This document shows, one piece after another, positions 26,588-37,906 of a stretch of 64,000 bases of DNA (positions are counted from its first letter, which is position 1; each line of letters opens with the position of its first letter). The stretch comes from Callaeas wilsoni. Its lineage: Eukaryota; Chordata; Aves; Passeriformes; Callaeidae. The position numbers were made by a program, and so were the translations under genes. Where the stretch lies: assembly GCA_013398955.1 (NCBI GenBank), contig VWPU01017432.1, forward strand, positions 310,001-374,000. Reading direction: 5' to 3'. Below the pieces are notes generated by a model that was not told the origin of the DNA, ran no database searches, and saw only the letters and a program-made list of their open reading frames with translations.

Positions 26588-29243
26588 CAGCTATGATAAA
26601 ATATTGTCTTCTTATTTGCCTGACCTTGATATTTGTAGATTATTAACTGGCAAATTAAGAAAACATACCACTTAAATATCATTTATCATCTATGCCTGTT
26701 AGAATTAGTATTCAGCAACACTGCCTCTTTAGCTCAATTTTGTGGCAGAGTTTGGTATGGGCAGAAGGCTGGATAGGAGTGAAAGTATTAGTGATTAATT
26801 TACACCATTTATATGGCATGATCTGAAAATGCTGTGAAAGATAGGCAGAGATTACATCAAATTGTTCTTACCTGCCTCAGGGCTGTTCTAACTTAGGATA
26901 AAAAAATAAAACCCAAGCTGGAAGCTGAAACAGATAGGTATCTGAAATAAATTATGATATAATCTACTGCTCTCTTTGCTGCAAGGTTACCCCAGTGCCT
27001 TTAAACATTCCTCAGAGATCCACACTGTGTTTAAAAGCCACCAAGCATTTCTAATTTAAGGATTTGTTAAAGCTATTCCTTATTCCTCACATCCTCCAAG
27101 AACAAGCCTTTAATCTTGTCAGAAGTTTATGACTAAATAAAAATTCTTAACTTAAATTTTTAAAAGATTTCATTGTGGTGAAGTACTTTAGCCCAGAGAC
27201 CTTCTAACAGTCAGAGAATTTGGCCTTTAGTTTGAAGGCAAAAGGAAAACTGTTATAAAACTTTTCTTCTTTTTCCTGTAACCAAACCATCACCACCAAA
27301 AAATCCTATTAAAATAAATCAAATAATAAAACTGTAACTGGAAAAATGTTAGGTTCTTGCTACACAAGAAGCTGAATTACGTTTATAATAAATGGAGAAA
27401 ATTTTATGCATCTGAATTTTCTGAACACTACTAGATCAGACTGATACCTGTAGACTGAATAATTAGTGTCAATAAAGCATCAAATGCTATTTTATATTTA
27501 TGTGGTTATTTAAATATATAGGATACTAGGCCAAATGTGGTCTGGGAATGAAATGAAATCTAGAGAACAGAAACAATACAGGATCCAGGTTTCTAATCAG
27601 CTTCTATTAAAAACAGAACAGACCCTTCATTTCTTTTTTATACATATCTACTGGTGCCAAATCCAGCCTGGATGAATAAAGGAGACAAAGATCATGTTCC
27701 ATACACCCCCACAGAGATCAAACCACTCTTGAAAGTCATGCGGTGACACTTAGGTGAAGTTTTTCCCCAACAAGGGCTGTGGTGGTTGCCTGAAATTTTT
27801 GATATGCCAAAAGGGAGCAAAGTAAAGGGGTTCACTTCTTGCTGAATGGGTGCTCAGGGCTATATCACAGATTCCTTTGAAGTGCTGAGCCCAGAAACAA
27901 AGAAAGCCAACCTGTCTTGGAAATCATACACCAGTACTGTTTCTACTAATACACTGTATGTGCCTGAGGTTATTCTCCTGATCCAAGGACAACAGCCATG
28001 GGACAGCCCACATTCCTACCATTCACCTCTTACTCTCCAAGTCAAGGTGGACACATGAATGGCAGGTGCCCTCTGCCAGATCCTGGTTCATCCCCATCAA
28101 TGACCAGGCTGACAGTTTAGCAATATGGTGATTGTGTTTCAGGCCCTGGGAAAACTTCTTGACACAGTTTTCCCTAATACGGATGCAGTCTATATATCCC
28201 TTTTAAGACCAAAGCCTTGTAATTTGATAATAAGTTAGTTATAAACACGGAACTACAATTCTCCCTCCCTCCTTAGAACATGCTCCAGGTATGGGGAGAT
28301 GGGATTTGAGATGTAACTAAATGGTAGATTGCACAGAACTGGAACTGTGATTTGGGATTTATAATTTTAAAGTTATAAAGAAGAATGCACGTGAATACAC
28401 AACTTGAAAATAGATGACAACAAGAGAAATCAAATAAAATTCTTCACTCCACATCTTCTGTGAAAACTACAGCAATTGTTACCCCGGAGAATCCTAACAG
28501 ACCTCCTACTGCACATGAAGGGCAATTTCGTTAGGCCCTTCAGTGCATGGTTACCCCAGAGAACAACTGTGTCCTCTCAATAGCGTTTCTTTATCATTAC
28601 GGCTTTGCACTGCCAGCTAAACGCCCTTTTGCTTTACCATTTGGTGGATGATTTGAACTAATAGAAGGAAACAAGAAACATAACCCAGAAATGTGTGCTT
28701 TGCTCAATTACAGACAAAGATGTTAAACCATAATAATGTTCCCTGCCAACATAATGAAAAACAGTGAGATGTTCATATCCTAAAAAAAACAGCTGCACAT
28801 ACAGGTGTCTGCACCAGATGCTTCCCTAAGCACAATGTGATAAAAGTGATTATTCCTCACTCACCAGAGAACAGTCCCTAAGCAGGGTATTTAAAGAAGG
28901 ATGATAACACAGGTAATTAGGAGCCCCACGCTTTACACACAAAGCAATGCTTAAGAGGGTAAAGCTGAGAACCGTCTGTCTTCACATGTGGACCTGTGTT
29001 TTTATTTATGAATTTATCATAAAAAAGAGCAGTTTTCAGTCTGATTTCTCAAGTGAGATCCTATGTGGAAATTAATTAAGGATTAAATGATACATTCATG
29101 GTTTTAATAGGTGGTACCTTGCCCTGTGACTCCAAGAGGAACATAAGCACCAGAAGGAAATACCTGACTGATGGACTTTTCTACGAAGAATGAAGGAATA
29201 TCCTGATCTTGTCCCAAAGTATGCATACAGTGTCTTTTCCTAC

Positions 29244-29445
29244 CTTTGGACTTCCTGTCATGGTAGCTCCTGCCTCGATAATGGTGCCCACTGTCTGTGT
29301 ACAGATTTTCAAGATCTTCTTGCCAGGAGTCTGGGTTGAAGTGTTTGAGCAGATCCTCCACAGTGTCAAATGCAGCAATGGTCTGATCCAGTGCTTCCGC
29401 TGTGAGCGTCGGGTCAGTCACTGATGGAGAGGGATAGGATACCCC
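29244..29445 (-). CDS. PDGFD: PDGFD exon 5: remainder of hinge with proteolytic activation site
   Basis: This 202-bp exon encodes 67 residues from GVSYPSPSVTDPT through FDTVEDLLKHFNPDSWQEDLEN to RGRSYHDRKSK, leaving phase 1 (G|TT, valine) into exon 6. The acceptor is CACTCTTAG|GGGG and the donor TCCAAAG|GTAGGA. The basic YRGRS stretch corresponds to the site where human PDGF-D is cut by urokinase-type plasminogen activator and matriptase to release the active growth-factor domain, so latency control looks conserved. Just before it the bird reads TDSGHHY where human reads LDTPRY, one residue longer. The acceptor has a poor pyrimidine tract. Frame and identity are clear. Confidence 0.95.
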
Positions 29446-30044
29446 CTAAGAGTGACATACATCTCAGTGTACTTGGAATAAATTACAGCACCACTTTAAA
29501 CAACTGTAAACAGTTACTGACAAATTTGTTTCATTATTGAGTGAAACAGTTACTTCGGGCCATCTTTTCAAGTCTTTGGGTCAGGACTTTATTTTACCTG
29601 TGTTTTCTTTTTGTAAGGAGAAGAGATACCAAGAAATTCCCAAGCAAATCCCAGAGGAGAGGCAGGGAGCAAAAGCACTGCCACTGGTGGACTGTCAGTA
29701 TTTCCATGCACTCCGCAAAGAGAATGATGGTTTGCACATATACAAAATGTAAGGAAAATGTCTTCTGAAAGCACTCTGATGGCCATGGCCACAGAAATGG
29801 AGATGCCAGCTCTGTTGGTTATGTCACAAGAGACAGATCACAAACCACAGCAGAGAAAGACAAATGCAAAAAGTCCACTAGACTGTCTTTCTCTGGTCAA
29901 TTTGGACAAGTTTGGCATGGTCCGAGACTTGAAAGAATGGCCCTTTATCATAGAAAATTAAACTTATTACAAAACACTGATGAATTAACATTGAACTGAC
30001 CTTTTATACAACTTACTAAGCAAACAGAAAAAACATAGTATTTG

Positions 30045-30706
30045 GATCTTGGGGGTGCTGGTGGGTGAGAGGCTGGGCATGACCTGGCAATGTGCTCACA
30101 GCGCGGAAAGCCAGTGGTGCCCTGGGATGCATCCAAACCAGCGTGGGCAGCAGGGCCAGGGAGGGGATTCTGCCCCTCTGCTCTGCTCTGCTGAGACCCC
30201 ACCTGCAGTGCTGCATCCAGCCCTGGGGTCCCAGCACAGGAAGGACATGAACCTGTTGGAGTGAGTCCAGAGAAGGGACACCAAGATGATCAGAGGGGTG
30301 GCAGAAAGACTAAGAGAATTGGAATTGTTCAGCCTAGAGAAGAAAAGGCATCAGGGTGACCTAACTGTGGCCATCCAATGCCTGAAGGGAGCCTATAACA
30401 AAGAAGGAGAGAAACTTTTTACAAGAACATGTAGTGATAAGACAAGGTGGAATGGCTTTAAAATGAAAGAGGGTAGGTCTGGATTAGATTGGAGGAAGAA
30501 ATTCTTTACTGTGAGGGTGGTGAGACACTGGAACAGGTTTCTGAGAGAGACTGTGGATGCCCAATCCCTGACAGTGTTCACAGTCAGGTTGAAGGAAGCA
30601 GTGAGCAGCCTGGTCTAATGAAAAGCATCCCTGGCATCAACAGGGGGGTTGAAACTAAGTGATCTCTAAGGAACCTTCCAACCCAAGCCATTCTATAACT
30701 GTATGA
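30045..30706 (+). mobile_element. CR1 LINE 3' half-element
   Basis: It starts near TTGGATCTTGGGGGTGCTGG and carries GGGGTCCCAGCACAGGAAGGACATGAACCTGTTGGAG, AAGATGATCAGAGGGGTGG, AATTCTTTACTGTGAGGGTGGTGAGACACTGGAACAGG and the end GGAACCTTCCAACCCAAGCCATTCTATAACTG. The ORFs at 30286-30618 and neighbours are CR1-derived. Its 3' tail is followed by about 120 bp also present after the CR1 at 22802. Confidence 0.95.
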
Positions 30707-30830
30707 TCTCAGTAATGTAACAATGAATATTTGGATGACTAACATAGTAATATCCTCACAATTGTACCATAATACAAAATGGAATACTTATTTTCCACCA
30801 GTAAAGACCAAGTACCATTCTCTGAATGTT
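30707..30830 (+). repeat. Non-CR1 segment shared with 22803-22940
   Basis: The partner of the segment at 22803. The 14-mer AATGTAACAATGAA is identical in both copies and lies at the same distance from the CR1 tail. Flanks further out differ. Confidence 0.7.
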
Positions 30831-31406
30831 CCCTGAAATGAACTTCTGGCACAATTTGACTTTGACAGAATGGCTGCAGCAATTTCAGTTTTATTGGCGA
30901 GGACTTGAAACATTTTCAAGATTCGTTATTTAGAATCACAATATTCACTATTCAGATATCACTTTTTCCCTTGTCCAAGCACAAGGCCAAATAGTATGTA
31001 AATAGTATATAAAATATGTACAAGAAAAATTACTAATGCAGATCTCTTGCTTTCTGAAGGACCACAGTCAAAATACATGATTTTGTCCAACAACAGGCAT
31101 AGTATAGCACAAGAATTGTTTGGTCTTATAAGTTAAAACACTGGAAGAAACCCCTAGAAACCTAAATTCTTTCATGAAAATCCAGCTTTGAAGTAACGCA
31201 GCAGAAATATACCAGTTAAAATTAATGGCTTCCCAAAATATTTGTTTTGCCTCATCTCCCAAGTAAATGCATATGTTAAACTATTAATCTTGGTGATTAA
31301 CTGCACTCAGTTGGGTCGTAATGGGAGGGTCAACTCAAATTTGAGTAAATTTACTCACTTGTCTGCAGGATTGTATCCTTCAATTCCTCCTATAGTAGTT
31401 TTAAAG

Positions 31407-31420
31407 TATATATATATATA
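31407..31420. repeat. (TA)7 microsatellite
   Basis: Seven TA units within an AT-rich part of intron 4. Confidence 0.9.
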
Positions 31421-34400
31421 TTTTAAAATAAAACACTTGTTTTTAATGGTAAGCTATATCACAAAAGTAACAATCCTTGACATTTTCCTGCCTGTGTTTG
31501 CTGAAAATATGTACAGTCCAAATTATTAAAAATCAGGAGACGAAACAGTAAACATAAAAATAGTGCAGACAAGAAAGCACAGCTGTACTTTACTGCTTAC
31601 CACCAACAGCCCAAGAAGCTTCAGAGGGCCCACTTGTGACTGCAATGCCTCTCTAGTGCAGTGCTAAGACACAGTGCAGAGGCCTGTAAAAATTCATGAT
31701 CCTTTGAAAACGAAAGGCATACCTCGAAGCCTCTCTCCTGACTTCTCAGTGGCTTGGAAGAGAGGGTGTCAGAGAGATGGAAGCCCCAGAGCCGAAAAGC
31801 TCATAGAGGCAAAGTGAACGCAGCATTGTTATCTAAAGCAATGCTGCAGGAGCGACTAGGCTGCAGCCAGCGCCATGCAGTGTGCTAACACAGATGCTGA
31901 GCTTACAAAAGGAAAACGCACGCAAATGCTGCTTTCTTACTGAGGAGAGCTTGGTGGAGCTCATGGCAGTCCAGTAGGGAAAGATCAGACCCTGACTGCC
32001 TTTCAGAAGTGAGGGAGATGGTGCAAGGATGCTGAAGAAACAGGAGCAAAAAAATCAGGCCACAGGTGTGTGGCTTACTCAGTGCAGAAGGATTTCTTCC
32101 CACATGTTCAACTGTACATTTCATTACACAAGTAGAGGTCAGACTGTGAATATGCAGGGCATTTCAAATTCATACAGGCAGCTGGGATTCCCCATTTTCT
32201 TTTCATATAAAAGCTCCTACTCAAGAGATTTGCGCAGCCTCATTCAAACACATAAGAAAGCTTAACTTTTTCTCAGTGACAGCCAAATCAAGAGGAATTA
32301 TTTCAACCACTCAGATAGCCTCCTGGCAGCAACATCATGTGACAGGCTCAAAAGCAACTTCAAAGCTGCCAACCCAACTGCCTCTCTTTTGTCCTGTCAA
32401 GAATGAGGCGCTGGCTTCAGGAGAGTTTGTGCTCATCGTAATCTGTCTTCTGAGATCACATCCAAAAAGGGGGCAAGAGGAAATGTAAGAAGCAATGAAG
32501 AGCAAAGACCTTCCACATTATGTACCTCCTTTGCATTTCTTAGAAGCACTGAATACATTTTTAATTTACTGGAACACAAAAGTATCTTTCTTTGGTATGT
32601 GCTCTTGCCCTTAATTTCTGTTCGCTCATTCTTTTCACTTTCCTATCTCTATTGTGAGCCTGACAGGCAATTCAATGTGCATCACAGTTTTTTGTTGGTC
32701 ATAAAATTACTTTACATATAATGGAAACTAACTTGTAAGGAGTTGGATTTTTTTCCTTTTTTTCGTTGCTGGGTTTGCCATGATGGGTTAAGGGCAGAAG
32801 CATTTGTTTTAACTTTCTCAGAAAAAACCCAGACAAAAAACATAAAACCAAAATATAACTCTGTAATATGACCTCAGACATGGAAAAAAGAATTTTCTTA
32901 CTCTAAAATTTTTATTATGAGAGTTGTAATGTGTCTAGATCCTAAAATGAGTCTTTGGGTTACTTGAGGCTTTGAGAGAAGAAACTTAAGACCTGCCATG
33001 CTACCTGAGCATCAGCAGAACTGTATGTCATCTTGTCCAAGACTGACAGGTCTGAGTTTGTCCTTCTGCCTCTCAAGACCATAACAGAATCCCTGAATCT
33101 TTCTCTCCTGAAGAACTTGGATGTCCTCAGACATTTTCCTTGGTGCCTTTGTGAAAAATTGCTCAATCTCTCTACCTTATTTTCGCTGAGGATAAAAAGA
33201 ACTTGTGGGTGCAATGTGCAATGTGCTGGAGAAAGTATATTCTATTCGACAGGGAATGACACAGGAAAACCAATGAAACCGAGGTTCTGCTTCTGCTTTA
33301 GCTGTAGGTTTTCATGTGACCTTGGGCATCAGCTCGCTACCTCTAATATTTGTATTGAACTTCCTCAGCTGCAACACATTAAAAACAATTTTTTAGGAAA
33401 AAAAAAAAGATGCAAAAGATGAACTTAATTTTTCAATATGAAAAGGATACCGGGTTATTGTTTGGTATATTGTGCATTCTATGATGTTAAGGATGTTAAC
33501 TAATATGGCGTTTACCATAGGCTTAGTCTCATTTACATAGTTACCTGATGAGGGAGCCCTAGGCTTACTTTTTCAAACATCAGCCTACCATATTTTTAAG
33601 TAAAATATATCTATAAATAAAATATTTTTTAAAAAAATATTCCATCACGTCGTTTTTTTTTTCCCCAAGTCCACATTAGAATGAAAAATGAATTTGTGTC
33701 TTTTAGTAAAACTGTTCTAGCATCTCCTGCTTGGCACATCCAGCAGATCTCAGCCCTGCTAACATCACTCCTCAAGACTTTCAGCACAGTTGGTTCCAGG
33801 CAATCAGTGAATTGTATCATATGAAGGACGAGTGTCATTTGCAAATTCAAGAGTAAACACAAGTGAGATTGGCTTAACATCTTCTAATTTTGGCAGCACA
33901 GAATTTTCTCTCTACTTGCTGCCTTGATTGGACCCTAATCAGTAGAATTTACCCATATTTTATTTAATGCTCCTTCACCAGCTACTCCTGGCAGCTACTG
34001 TAACAAAGGTGCTATCACAAAGCTGTCCTCCATGAATGCTCCAGACATTGGTCTAAAGTCTTCTTTAAGCACTTATCCCCACCTCACGTGATTTAAGAGG
34101 AGTTAACAAGAGCTGTGACATGGTGTGGAGCAGGGAGCAAAGCACACGGAAGAGGATTGCCCATATTATGAATTCTTATGCTACTATGCCATTCCTCAGC
34201 ACTGGGAAATGACAGAGAGGACAGATTTTTTTGCCAATGACACAAATCAAATGAAATTAAGAGAAAATGAAAATTTTATACCAGATTACTCGGGTTTTTT
34301 TCTTTCTTAATTTTTCTCCCAAGCTGCAATTCACTGCTGAATATGGAGTAACTATATCTGACTTTGGATGCAATATTGTATTGGAAACACTTAAATAAAA

Positions 34401-34779
34401 TTTCTCACTATTGACAATGAAAGGCCAGATCCATTTTCCTGCCAGCCTGTTTTACGTATTGTCTTCCATGTAGGTGAAGACATTCTACGATTAAAAATTT
34501 TAAGTTTGTATCTTGTGTTTTCATACTGGCAGGATGAGTTTGAAAGCAAGAAATGTTTCCCAATGGCTGTCTCACGCGTTTACAACAGCTAAGGGCATAT
34601 CCTGAATCTTTTATCCCTAAAAGCATACTGTTTGACTCCAGTATCAGTTGGATAAACACTTCATTCATCCTCTTTCAAAGGTGAATACATGGTTTCTTTG
34701 TGCAGGTGCCATTTTATTGAGTTGGATTCAAGCCACCCTATCAACTCATCCATGGGCAAAACAGTGAGAAATTACTTAC

Positions 34780-34839
34780 TGAGACAGAGCTTGTGACTGA
34801 CTCCCAGTTGGTTTCAGAGGCTGCATGCCGGAAATCATC
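34780..34839 (-). CDS. PDGFD: PDGFD exon 4: first part of hinge (60-bp symmetric exon)
   Basis: A 60-bp microexon, too short for a length-filtered ORF scan, encodes 20 residues starting DDFRHAASETNWE and ending VTSSVS. It matches the human hinge segment that follows the CUB domain (EDFQPAAASETNWES). The acceptor is TTTTTCCCCTTAG|GATGAT and the donor GTCTCA|GTAAGT. Both ends are phase 0, so the exon could be skipped without a frameshift. It lies after a 23.95-kb intron and before a 5.3-kb intron. The segment is a flexible linker with no cysteine and no known fold. Confidence 0.92.
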
Positions 34840-35067
34840 CTAAGGGGAAAAATACACAGGAAAAATCACCATTAAGGCAATATCCTAAATTAACTACAGA
34901 ATCTAAAAAATGTTTCAGCATTCAACATCTGTCACTTTTTCTAACCCTTTTTAATGCAAAAGTCCCTTGCCATGTGTCACTCCTAAATAAAGCTACTTCC
35001 ATTCAGGTTCCTCTCTTTACAATGTTTATAAACTCCCTGCGAGCTTGCTTGAACAAGAATGGGTGAA

Positions 35068-35142
35068 TATTATTATTGTTGTTATTGTTGTTATTATTAT
35101 TATCATTAACAAGAACAACAACACTAATAATAATAATACCAA
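35068..35142. repeat. ATT/GTT simple repeat with inverted AAC/AAT arm
   Basis: TTATTATTGTTGTTATTGTTGTT and ATT repeats are followed after a short CATTAACAAG spacer by AACAACAACACTAATAATAAT. The two halves are roughly inverse complements, so the repeat is also an imperfect palindrome. Frames over it are artefacts (poly-N). Confidence 0.9.
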
Positions 35143-35573
35143 TCTGATATACGCTGCTTTGCATAGCAGGACTTAATCCAGTCAAGGACATTACATTCAC
35201 CTGCCAACATAAATATTAAACACCAGCTCTGTATGTCTACAATCAGAGTATTAATGCAGTTACCAAACTGATCTGTTGGAAAGAATGTGAACATGCTAAT
35301 TCCCTGGTCCTGCTTAGTCTAGGTGAAAGGCAGGGTAATCTAATCCATGTGAGAAGTAGTCCTAACATGACTGTACTGCTTTTGCTACTTGTGCTGAACA
35401 GTACATGATCATCACTGCACTATGTTTTGTTACATCAAAAAACACAGCCACCGTACATGCCCATTAACAGTGTCACTGCACAGAAACCCTGGGCATTTAT
35501 GACTAATTTAAGCACAGGGATGGGATTCGTATCATCTATCTTTGGACACCTACAAAGCCAACATCTAGGCTAG

Positions 35574-35870
35574 TTAGTCTTGTTTCCTTTTACAGTCAAC
35601 TAAACCTGGCACTTCTGGGGTGCAAATCATCTGATCTGTTTTAGAACCTTTACTTGGGATGACAGTGCACCCAAAAAATGGATTTTTGTCTCCATTGTCT
35701 CTAAAAAGGGAACCTGGGAGGCTGCTCTTAGATTCAGATTTTAAAACTGTAGATATTGACATGTGGTCACCTAAATCCCAATCCACTTGTCTGATCAGTG
35801 ATGAGCAATCACTACTTAAATAATGAAGACGCCATTGCTTTAATCTTTTGGCAGATTTACTCATTTCCAA
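35574..35870 (-). CDS. Candidate terminal exon of the same unrecognised gene or relic
   Basis: An open segment of 98 codons plus TAA begins at phase 0 directly after a good acceptor: a long pyrimidine tract (TTTTTTTTCTTTTTTC), then GTTATTCCAG|TTGG. An in-frame TAG lies 9 nt upstream of the junction, so the frame opens only at the splice site. The product begins LEMSKSAKRLKQWRLHYLSS, is polar and serine/lysine-rich, has no visible domain, signal or membrane segment, and ends VDCKRKQD. Its phase fits the donor of the segment at 42589. It has no match to PDGFD. It may be a real exon, a relic, or chance. Confidence 0.25.
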   Translation of the reverse strand: MEMSKSAKRLKQWRLHYLSSDCSSLIRQVDWDLGDHMSISTVLKSESKSSLPGSLFRDNGDKNPFFGCTVIPSKGSKTDQMICTPEVPGLVDCKRKQD

Positions 35871-37818
35871 CTGGAATAACTAAACCATGAAAAAAGAAAA
35901 AAAAGGCAGCATTACAGAATGGTTATTGAACACACGCATGCAGCGAATAGCTAATGAGCAGCATGAATATGCAGGTAAGTAAAAGCGGACTGAAGCGACA
36001 GCATACCAAGATTTTAATTTCTAATAATAGAATTTATAATGACAAGGTTTAAGGAAGACGGACCAATGCCTTGGCTCACAATTTCTTACGGTATCAGTAC
36101 CTGATAAGCTTTTTTTTAAGCTGGCAGCTGAAAGGGGAAATGGAAGGGAAATGGCACAGCTGATGCTTGCTACGCTTGATCCTGCATTGGACCATAGATA
36201 TATGCATATATTAAATTATTTCTTAGGAATGGAAAACAGAAAATTGATCTCATAATTTGCTAATTCAGCAGTAAAATTTTCCTTTAGTCAAGAAGGAACA
36301 GAGCTGCTTTCAGATTCAGAATCAATATACTTGTTTTTTTAATGTTTTTCATTTTTGATAGAAAAATACTTAAATGCCACAAAAGTCACAAGATTGTTTA
36401 TTCAATACTGTCACTGTTTCTTCTTCTTCAGTATTTAAGATTAATAGAAATTAAGAAATCCCATCACTAAGCGACCACTGGAGCTGCAGAGCAATGAAAA
36501 TATTAATAATTATGTGGTCATTTTCTGGTAAGAATACAGAAGAAAAACACTAGTGAAATTTTCAATGCAGATTTTTTTCTTAAAAGTAGTGAAGAGATCT
36601 GCAAGCTATAATCAGGTCATACACCATTCTGAATATGCCTACCATAGCCACATTCTCTGTGGCTATGTTGGTTGCCCAGTTCTTGACAAGTCACAATTTA
36701 AATTAAATAAAAATGTATTTGAAAAGCTCATGAATCCTCCGGTAAAGGCTGCCAGTTGCAAAACTTGGAAATAATTTTCTCTCTGTCATTAGCTTCCATT
36801 TAGCACTTCCAGGAAAAAAAGCGACATTGAGTTCTAAAGCATTATTTTAAAACAGAAACAATTTGCTTCACTGAATGTTTTGAGAAGACTGTAGTCTTGT
36901 GTTCAAAGGGATGGACCACTTGTTTTATCTGAACGTGGATATCAAAACTGTTTCTTTAGTCTGTGATTCTTTGAGTTAGTTCATGCCAGGAAACCCCTCC
37001 AAAATCCTGATATAGACACGTGTACCACCTGCTTCTTGGATCTCAAACCTGATGACTGCACATTTCAACTCTGATTATATTCAATCTGCATAAACTATTC
37101 ACAACTCCATGGCTTTGTTCCACCACCACTCAAGGCAGCTGCAGTCATTCTTGGCTTCTCGGTGCTTTCAGCCTCTACAGTTTGGAGATTATGATTATCT
37201 ATGGCTTCTGCTTGCAGCTATTTCCAATAATGGTATCAAAGTGGTTCTCATCATTACAAAACTCTCTTCTCCTTTCTCACCATTTCCCCTAGCAGAAGCT
37301 GAAGGACAAATCTATTTTCAGTGCTATCTATTCAATTCATACTACCTCATTCATGTGAATTTGCCTGTGATTGCTTTGGCTGTTGTTTTGCTGTTGTTTC
37401 TCCATTACTTAAAACAACATTAAAACTTTTAGTTAAAACATTTAAGAAAACACAAAAATTCTCACATCTTTTCTGACTGAATCAGGAACAACAGGGTGGT
37501 AATAATTTGGCTACATCACCTTGACAACAGTGTTTTTATTTTTGTATTTGTGTCATGGTAACATAAAACTTTACCAGAGACTTCAGCAAAGCATTGAATT
37601 AACTGTTCCACAGGCAGTAAAAATACAGGCAAAACAACAAGACTACCAATCACTGTCTGATAGCAGCTACACTCAGTGAAGAAAAATGACTTCCAAACAT
37701 CAACTTCCAAAATTACACCTCAGCAAGACAAATCCCGAGTCAGTCCTCAGAGTTAAATATGTATGGACATTGATATATTGTTCTTGGCTCTGTTTCAGAG
37801 AAAGAAAAGCTAATCTGT

Positions 37819-37906
37819 CCTTCACAGACTGACATTATAGCCTGTCTCCCACCACTGATCGCCTTCACAGACTGACATTATAGCCTGTCTCCCACCACTG
37901 ATCGCC
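37819..37906. repeat. Perfect 43-bp tandem duplication
   Basis: Two identical 43-bp units (37819-37861 and 37862-37904, each starting CCTTCACAGACTGACATTAT) are followed by two more matching bases. No mismatch is seen, which suggests a recent or polymorphic duplication. Confidence 0.95.

Larger units (their letters stand above)
17878..29243 (-). other. PDGFD intron 5 (11.4 kb)
   Basis: A GT-AG intron between exons 5 and 6. It contains CR1 fragments at 22360-22802 (plus), 25494-26262 (minus) and 26430-26587 (plus), and a short degenerate repeat rich in TCAATAGAAATGCA-like words at 25240-25336. The stretches 17880-22000, 22960-25230 and 26600-29240 show no gene, RNA gene or repeat I can support. 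Confidence 0.75.
29446..34779 (-). other. PDGFD intron 4 (5.3 kb)
   Basis: A GT-AG intron between exons 4 and 5. A plus-strand CR1 fragment occupies 30045-30706, followed by about 120 bp that match the sequence beyond another CR1 copy at 22803. A (TA)7 run is at 31407-31420. The remaining sequence from 31430 to 34779 is AT-rich and I see no supported gene in it. Confidence 0.75.
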
